Source of the DNA: Catellatospora sp. TT07R-123
GTDB lineage: Bacteria; Actinomycetota; Actinomycetes; Mycobacteriales; Micromonosporaceae
Assembly: GCF_018327705.1 (NCBI RefSeq)
Contig: NZ_BNEM01000002.1
Coordinates: forward strand, 2,232,001 to 2,296,000
Length of the DNA: 64,000 nt
Direction of reading: 5' to 3'
A program made the translations under genes and the position numbers. The notes beneath the pieces are model-generated. The model was not told the origin of the DNA. It saw nothing but the letters and a program-made list of their open reading frames with translations, and did no database searches. Shown here in pieces: positions 59,631 to 64,000 of the stretch; within the stretch, counting starts at the first letter, position 1, and each line of letters begins with the position of its first letter.

Positions 59631-60428
59631 TCAGGCGGGTGTCAGGACGGTGATGCGGTCGGCGTCGACGCCCGTGGCGAGGCAGTCCGCGATCGCCTCC
59701 GCCCGGGCCGACTCCCAGTGCTCGATACGGCCCGCGATCGCGGCCGCGATCAGGGCGAGCTCGCGCACCGTGCGGGCGTCGGCGTCCGAGGGCGGGTGCT
59801 CGCGCGCCGCGGCATAGGCGTCGGCGACCTGGACCGGGTCGGCCGCGGCGACCTCGATGACCTCATCGAGATCCCAGCCGTGGTGCACGACCAGGTTGGC
59901 CGCGTACAGGTTGCGGTTGGCGGCGACGTAGTCGAGGTGGTGGCGGGCGAAGGCGATCACGTCGGTGGCCTTGCGCGCCCGTGCCAGCGGATCGTCCGGC
60001 AGCGGCAGGCGGGCCTCGTTCAGCTGCCGGATCGCGGTGTGGCGCGCCTCGGTGAGCAGTTCCCGCAGCTCGGTGACGACCTGCTGGCGGTGCAGCAGTT
60101 CGTGCCCGGCGTCGTACAGGTGCTGCGGGGCCGTGGTCACGCACCACTGCGCGACCAGGCGGGGTCGTCCCTCATGCTCGCTGTAGGCGCAGATCGCCTC
60201 AGCGAGATCGGCCCGGGACCAGACCCGGCTGCCGTGCAGGTATGCCGCCGCCTCGTCGCGGGCGGCCAGGGCTGTGCGGTAGGCCTGACGGATCTCGGCG
60301 CTCACAGCGCACGCGTTGAACGCGCCGCCGGAGGTGCCGGACCGCCGCACGGCCCGCAGGTCTTCGCGGAGCCTGCCCAGATCGATGTGCGCCAGCGGAT
60401 CGCCGACGCCTGCCCGCGTCGTCTCCAT
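59631..60428 (-). CDS. Unrecognised protein
   Basis: The 265-residue protein is mainly helical, with several His/Glu/Asp-rich segments: YLHGSRVWSRADLAEAICAYSEHEG, HELLHRQQVVTELREL and HHLDYVAANRNLYAANLVVHHGWD. The YLHGSR segment superficially resembles a nucleotidyltransferase GS motif, but the rest does not fit clearly. No family recognised. It starts with ATG 60428 and stands between the palindromic repeat and the vapBC pair. Confidence 0.6.
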   Translation of the reverse strand: METTRAGVGDPLAHIDLGRLREDLRAVRRSGTSGGAFNACAVSAEIRQAYRTALAARDEAAAYLHGSRVWSRADLAEAICAYSEHEGRPRLVAQWCVTTAPQHLYDAGHELLHRQQVVTELRELLTEARHTAIRQLNEARLPLPDDPLARARKATDVIAFARHHLDYVAANRNLYAANLVVHHGWDLDEVIEVAAADPVQVADAYAAAREHPPSDADARTVRELALIAAAIAGRIEHWESARAEAIADCLATGVDADRITVLTPA

Positions 60429-60482
60429 TTCCGCAGTTTATCCCGCTATCTCGGCCAGGTACCCACGTCGCGCGAAGCAGGG

Positions 60483-60887
60483 TCACGGCTGATCGACGCG
60501 GATCATCGCGATACCGGGTCGCACCTTCGCGACCGAGGCGAAGTCGGCATCCGCGTGCAGGAGGGTGAGTCGCTGCTCGGCTGCCGTCAGCGCGATGACG
60601 ATGTCCATCGGGGAGGGGCCACGGTGGTGCCCGATGCGGATCAGGTCCCGCTGCACTGCCAACACCTGCCGCCAGGGTTCCTCGATCGGCGGACACCAGC
60701 TGAATGTCTGTTTCAGGACGGCGAAGAACGGCTCGAAGTCGCGATCTGACCGGACCGAGACCATCAGCTCCGACTCGACCGGAGAGGTGACGGCCACGAG
60801 GCCCTGCGCGACATACGTGACCCACGGCTCCCCGATCTGCCCGCGCAGGATGCGCCAGACGGCGGAGGTGTCGGCGAGGTAGCTCAT
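60483..60887 (-). CDS. VapC-type PIN-domain toxin
   Basis: The 134-residue PIN-domain ribonuclease has the four acidic positions expected: D6 (LADTSAVWR), E38/E40 (SPVESEL), D95 (SPMDIVIA) and D113/D115 (HADADF). Such toxins cleave tRNA or rRNA and are neutralised by the VapB partner. It overlaps the antitoxin gene by 4 bases (ATGA), the normal vapBC order with antitoxin first. Confidence 0.88.
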   Translation of the reverse strand: MSYLADTSAVWRILRGQIGEPWVTYVAQGLVAVTSPVESELMVSVRSDRDFEPFFAVLKQTFSWCPPIEEPWRQVLAVQRDLIRIGHHRGPSPMDIVIALTAAEQRLTLLHADADFASVAKVRPGIAMIRVDQP

Positions 60888-61102
60888 CTACCCGACCGCT
60901 CCTGCTCCTCCAGCACCTCGAAGTCGAGGATCTGATCAGCGTTGTCCTTCAGCCAGGCAAGCCCGCGAGCCCGGTCGTCCGCGCTGGTGCCGGCAGCGAT
61001 GGCCAGGGCTCGGTTGATCGTGTCACGCTTTGTCTTCGTGCCGAGCTGCTGCTGTGCGAAGGCCAGCACCGACTCGTCTAGATCCACCACTGTGCGCGCC
61101 AT
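60884..61102 (-). CDS. VapB-type antitoxin
   Basis: The 72-residue protein has an N-terminal ribbon-helix-helix-like DNA-binding segment (RTVVDLDESVLAFAQQQLG) and a C-terminal toxin-binding tail (LKDNADQILDFEVLEEQERSG). It is followed at once by the PIN toxin. The upstream 61103-61165 is AT-rich with GATAT and TATAC motifs that may be the autoregulated promoter/operator. Confidence 0.85.
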   Translation of the reverse strand: MARTVVDLDESVLAFAQQQLGTKTKRDTINRALAIAAGTSADDRARGLAWLKDNADQILDFEVLEEQERSGR

Positions 61103-61353
61103 ACCCGTCTCCGTCCTCGTCGATATACATGACTAAGCATCAAGATATCACCACTGGCATATCGGTGCCGCCAGCCGTTCGAGCGCCAGTCCCGGTGGGT
61201 GGGCAGGGGCGGCGCGGGGTGGCGGGATGGTGTGAACTGGTTCACGAGCGCAGCGTCGGGCTCGGCGGCCGCACCCCGGCCGCATCCGCCGCGTACCGCG
61301 CTCACCCGGGGCGTATCGCGCGGGCACACCTCCGCTACCCCTGGAGCGACAGC

Positions 61354-61800
61354 GTGCAGACCCCTGCCCCCCAGCTGCGCGACGTACGCCGCCGCGCCGA
61401 CCTGCTCAGCCTGGCCGCCGCCGCGTGTGACGCGGGCGTGCCCCTGCTGGCCCCCGCCACCCGGACGGCCGCCGCGCCCGAGCCGGTGCTGCCGCTGCTG
61501 CCGACCGAGTGGGTCGAGCGCAGCCGGATCGCCACCGCCGCCGAGCGCTACACCACGTACACGCGCGGCGCCGTCGAATTGCACCTGCACACGATGCTGG
61601 GCTGGGGCGAGCACACCCCGCAGCGCCAGATCGCGCAGCTCAACCTGGGTGCCTTCCGGGTACGGGTCAGCGCCGGCACCACCTGGCGCGGCTTCGAGGC
61701 GTGCTGGAGCGACGGCACCGCCCGCCACCGCCTGGTCTGCCGCGCCCCCCTGCGCCTCGCCGACTTCCTCGACCTCCTCCTCACCCTCCACTGGGAGTGA
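61354..61800 (+). CDS. Unrecognised protein
   Basis: The 148-residue protein from GTG 61354 (GGAG about 8 bases upstream) has a helical N-terminal half (LRDVRRRADLLSLAAAACDAGV), a Pro-rich middle, and a beta-rich C-terminal half with LHLHTMLGWGEHTPQRQIAQLNLG and a WRGFEACWSDGTARHRL segment. No signal peptide or TM. No family recognised; it is convergent with the MaoC gene. Confidence 0.6.
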   Translation: MQTPAPQLRDVRRRADLLSLAAAACDAGVPLLAPATRTAAAPEPVLPLLPTEWVERSRIATAAERYTTYTRGAVELHLHTMLGWGEHTPQRQIAQLNLGAFRVRVSAGTTWRGFEACWSDGTARHRLVCRAPLRLADFLDLLLTLHWE

Positions 61801-61827
61801 GCCCACCGGCGCAGGGCGCGCGCTCCG

Positions 61828-62286
61828 TCAGGGGCGGAAGTGGAGGCGGGTGACGGTCTCCGCGACGCAGCAGGGCTTGTCGCCGGAGTCGGTGCCGATC
61901 GTCATCTGGGCGGCGAGCTGCACGCCGCCGCTGACCGGCTCGACCGTGAGGAACCGGGCGCTCAGCCGTACGCTCGCGCCCACGCGCACCGGCGCGGGGA
62001 AGCGCACCTTGTTCAGCCCGTAGTTGACCGCCATGGCGACGCCGTCGAAGCGGTACAGGTCGCGCACCAGCAGCGGCAGCAGCGACAGGGTCAGGTACCC
62101 GTGGGCGATCGTGCCGCCGAACGGGCCGTGCGCGGCGCGCTCGGGATCGATGTGGATCCACTGGTCGTCGCCGGTCGCGGCGGCGAACGCGTCCACCCGC
62201 TCCTGCTCGATGCGGTGCCACGGGCCCGGCCCGATCTCCTCGCCGATCGCGGCCGCCAGGTCGTCGGGGGACGTGAACACGCGCAT
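61828..62286 (-). CDS. MaoC-like (R)-specific enoyl-CoA hydratase
   Basis: The 152-residue hot-dog-fold protein has the hydratase motif GDDQWIHID (D40, H45) and a following HGPFGGTIAHGYLTLSL. The size and single-domain form match FabZ-like/MaoC (R)-hydratases acting on enoyl-CoA. ATG 62286 follows GGAGGAG and is preferred over the start at 62328, which lacks a ribosome site. Confidence 0.9.
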   Translation of the reverse strand: MRVFTSPDDLAAAIGEEIGPGPWHRIEQERVDAFAAATGDDQWIHIDPERAAHGPFGGTIAHGYLTLSLLPLLVRDLYRFDGVAMAVNYGLNKVRFPAPVRVGASVRLSARFLTVEPVSGGVQLAAQMTIGTDSGDKPCCVAETVTRLHFRP

Positions 62287-62438
62287 GCCGGGCTCCTCCT
62301 GTACGCGGCTGCTCTGCCGCACCCGCATGGTAGCCGCGTACGCGTACGGCCCACCCGGGCAGTGGGTGGGCCGTACGCGCGGGCCGCGGTGGCCGGTCAG
62401 ACCGATCCGTGCCGACCGGCCACCTGGTCAGGCGCGGG

Positions 62439-64000
62439 TCACGGCGTGGTGCAGGCGAAGCCGCTCGCCGTCGACGTGTCACCGTTCGGGCGGCTGACCT
62501 GGAAGCCGAACGCCACGCTGGCACCCGGCGCCACCGTGGCGTTCCAGCCGACCGGCTTGACGGTCACGTTCTGGCCGCTGACGGTCACCGTGCCGTTCCA
62601 GCTGCCGGAGATCGTGTGACCGGCGGGCAGCGTGAAGGTGACGGTCCAGCCGGTGATGGCGGAGGTCCCGGTGTTCTTGACGGTGACCGGGTCCATCACG
62701 TAGCCGTTGCCCCACGAGGTCTGCACGGTCGCGGTGGCCGTGCAGCCGCCGGTGCCACCGCCGGAGGTGGTGACGGTGACCGTGTTGGACACCGACGAGA
62801 GGTTGCCCGCCGCGTCCTTGGCCCGCACCTGGTAGCGGTACGAGGTGGACGCCGACAGCCCGCTGTCGGTGAACGACGTGGTGGCCGAGGAGCCGACGAC
62901 CGCGAAGGAGCCGCCCGAGGTGCCGGGAGCGCGCAGGATGTCGTACCCGGTGACGCCGACGTTGTCGGTCGAACCGGTCCACGACAGGCCGGTGCCGGAG
63001 GCGGTGGTGCCCGAGGCGGCGAGGCTGCTCGGCGTGGACGGCGGCGTGGTGTCGCCGGTGCCGCCGGAGGTGGTGACGGTGACCGTGTTGGACACCGACG
63101 AGAGGTTGCCCGCCGCGTCCTTGGCCCGCACCTGGTAGCGGTACGAGGTGGACGCCGACAGCCCGCTGTCGGTGAACGACGTGGTGGCCGAGGAGCCGAC
63201 GACCGCGAAGGAGCCGCCCGAGGTGCCGGGAGCGCGCAGGATGTCGTACCCGGTGACGCCGACGTTGTCGGTCGAACCGGTCCACGACAGGCCGGTGCCG
63301 GAGGCGGTGGTGCCCGAGGCGGCCAGGTTGCTCGGCGCCGACGGTGCCGTCGTGTCGTTGTTCGGCGAGCCGCCCAGTGCGGTGTAGACCGCCGTGTACG
63401 ACGGCTTCACCTGGTAGTTCTCGTCGTAGATCAGCGCCGCGCCCTCACTGGGGAACGTGTCGGGCACCCACGAGTACTTGTCGGAGAAGCCCCAGATGGT
63501 GATGCCGGTGCAGGCCGAGACGGCCAGGCAGGCGTTGACCACGTTGGTGTAGTACTGCGCCTGGGTCGCGTCCTTGGCCGAGGTGCGCGGCGTGGGGATG
63601 CGGATGTCGAGCTCGGTGATGCGCACCGTCACGCCCAGCGCGGCGAACCGGGCGATGTTCTGCTGCATGTCGCCGGGGAAGCCGTACTGCGTCGACAGGT
63701 GGGTCTGCAGGCCCACGCAGTCGATCGGCACGCCCTGGCTCTTCAGCGTGCTGACCAGGTTGTACATCGCGGTGCTCTTGGCGTTGACGCCCTCGACGTT
63801 GTAGTCGTTGATGCACAGCTTCGCGTCGGCGTCGGCCGCGCGGGCGGCGCGGAACGCGTCGGCGATGAAGCCCGAGCCCAGCGTGTTGTACCAGAAGCTG
63901 GTCCGGTAACCGCCGTTCTCGTCGAAGACCTCGTTGACCACGTCCCACGACTGCACGACGGGGTTGCTGGCGAAGTGACCGACCACGTTGGCGATGTGGT
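62439..64000 (-). CDS. Secreted GH10 endoxylanase, FnIII-FnIII-CBM2 (5' end outside window)
   Basis: The gene continues beyond 64000; about 520 residues are visible. First comes the C-terminal part of a GH10 barrel with acid/base Glu in WDVVNEVF and nucleophile Glu in ITELDIR, then IWGFSDKYSW. Two fibronectin-III domains follow (each about 100 residues, connected by GGTGDTTPP-type linkers) and a cellulose-binding CBM2 (CTATATVQTSWGNG to FACTTP) with typical Trp residues. The enzyme hydrolyses xylan outside the cell. The two FnIII copies are nearly identical at DNA level (see repeat). Confidence 0.92.
   Translation of the reverse strand, partial: HIANVVGHFASNPVVQSWDVVNEVFDENGGYRTSFWYNTLGSGFIADAFRAARAADADAKLCINDYNVEGVNAKSTAMYNLVSTLKSQGVPIDCVGLQTHLSTQYGFPGDMQQNIARFAALGVTVRITELDIRIPTPRTSAKDATQAQYYTNVVNACLAVSACTGITIWGFSDKYSWVPDTFPSEGAALIYDENYQVKPSYTAVYTALGGSPNNDTTAPSAPSNLAASGTTASGTGLSWTGSTDNVGVTGYDILRAPGTSGGSFAVVGSSATTSFTDSGLSASTSYRYQVRAKDAAGNLSSVSNTVTVTTSGGTGDTTPPSTPSSLAASGTTASGTGLSWTGSTDNVGVTGYDILRAPGTSGGSFAVVGSSATTSFTDSGLSASTSYRYQVRAKDAAGNLSSVSNTVTVTTSGGGTGGCTATATVQTSWGNGYVMDPVTVKNTGTSAITGWTVTFTLPAGHTISGSWNGTVTVSGQNVTVKPVGWNATVAPGASVAFGFQVSRPNGDTSTASGFACTTP
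62761..63323 (-). repeat. Duplicated 303-bp FnIII unit within the xylanase gene
   Basis: The segment 62761-63020 is repeated at 63064-63323 with no difference in about 260 bases that I can detect; the offset is 303 bases (101 codons). Flanking linkers diverge. This indicates a recent duplication or gene conversion of an FnIII module. Confidence 0.88.

Noticed and set aside
60120-60428. Unknown gene at 59631 as a nucleotidyltransferase antitoxin (HGSR motif)
   Set aside because: Only one of the required motifs is seen, without the Asp-x-Asp that should follow, so the match is not convincing.

Overview
The window is about 74% GC, with tightly packed genes, many GTG starts and 4-base stop/start overlaps. 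An F420-type LLM oxidoreductase, a mycothiol-type DinB-fold enzyme, a class F sortase and many TetR regulators point to an actinomycete, most likely Micromonosporaceae. That placement is inferred from gene content and composition; no rRNA or other phylogenetic marker lies here. Most genes are ordinary chromosomal accessory genes. No phage, IS or CRISPR was seen.

Layout. 1-17951 is a mosaic of small units: an Sfp-type phosphopantetheinyl transferase, a divergent LysR/EamA pair, a Nudix hydrolase, an unusual ketosynthase-III/heme-oxygenase-like fusion with an unknown partner gene and a two-component system downstream on the same strand order (histidine kinase, regulator, fusion, partner), two lipoproteins, VOC proteins, an aldo/keto reductase with TetR, an SGNH hydrolase and an NmrA-like protein. 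18015-30447 (minus) is a five-gene, translationally coupled cluster: DUF4132 protein, a 1576-residue protein of unknown function, MoxR AAA+ ATPase, a DUF5682-VWA fusion and a SWIM zinc-finger protein. 30836-38821 holds a patatin-like lipase and an RND-type export operon (two pump subunits and a mini adaptor). 39089-45848 has a tRNA-like sequence followed by a second, differently built MoxR/VWA operon on the plus strand: zinc-ribbon SDR, RNI-type LRR protein, ankyrin protein, MoxR ATPase and HExxH-VWA protein, all overlapping by 4 bases. I judge this the best candidate for an undescribed system.

45912-50544 has a surface protein with a class F sortase, a class III aminotransferase and a GH15 hydrolase. 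50656-53920 (minus) looks like a polymorphic toxin operon: membrane protein, membrane-anchored toxin with a long EAAA-type helical spacer, and a probable immunity protein. 54016-58586 (minus) is an acyl-CoA/F420 degradation operon ending in its own TetR gene, with a perfect palindrome in the divergent promoter. 59631-64000 contains a VapBC pair, a MaoC hydratase and the 3' part of a secreted GH10 xylanase with two nearly identical FnIII repeats and a CBM2.

A further theme is a roughly 60-64 bp palindromic element present four times (9781, 19502, 21190, 59551). Two copies lie between convergent genes. The other two sit inside the SWIM and DUF5682-VWA genes, in the same frame and orientation, adding nearly the same short peptide to low-complexity linkers. 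They behave like protein-invading palindromic repeats.
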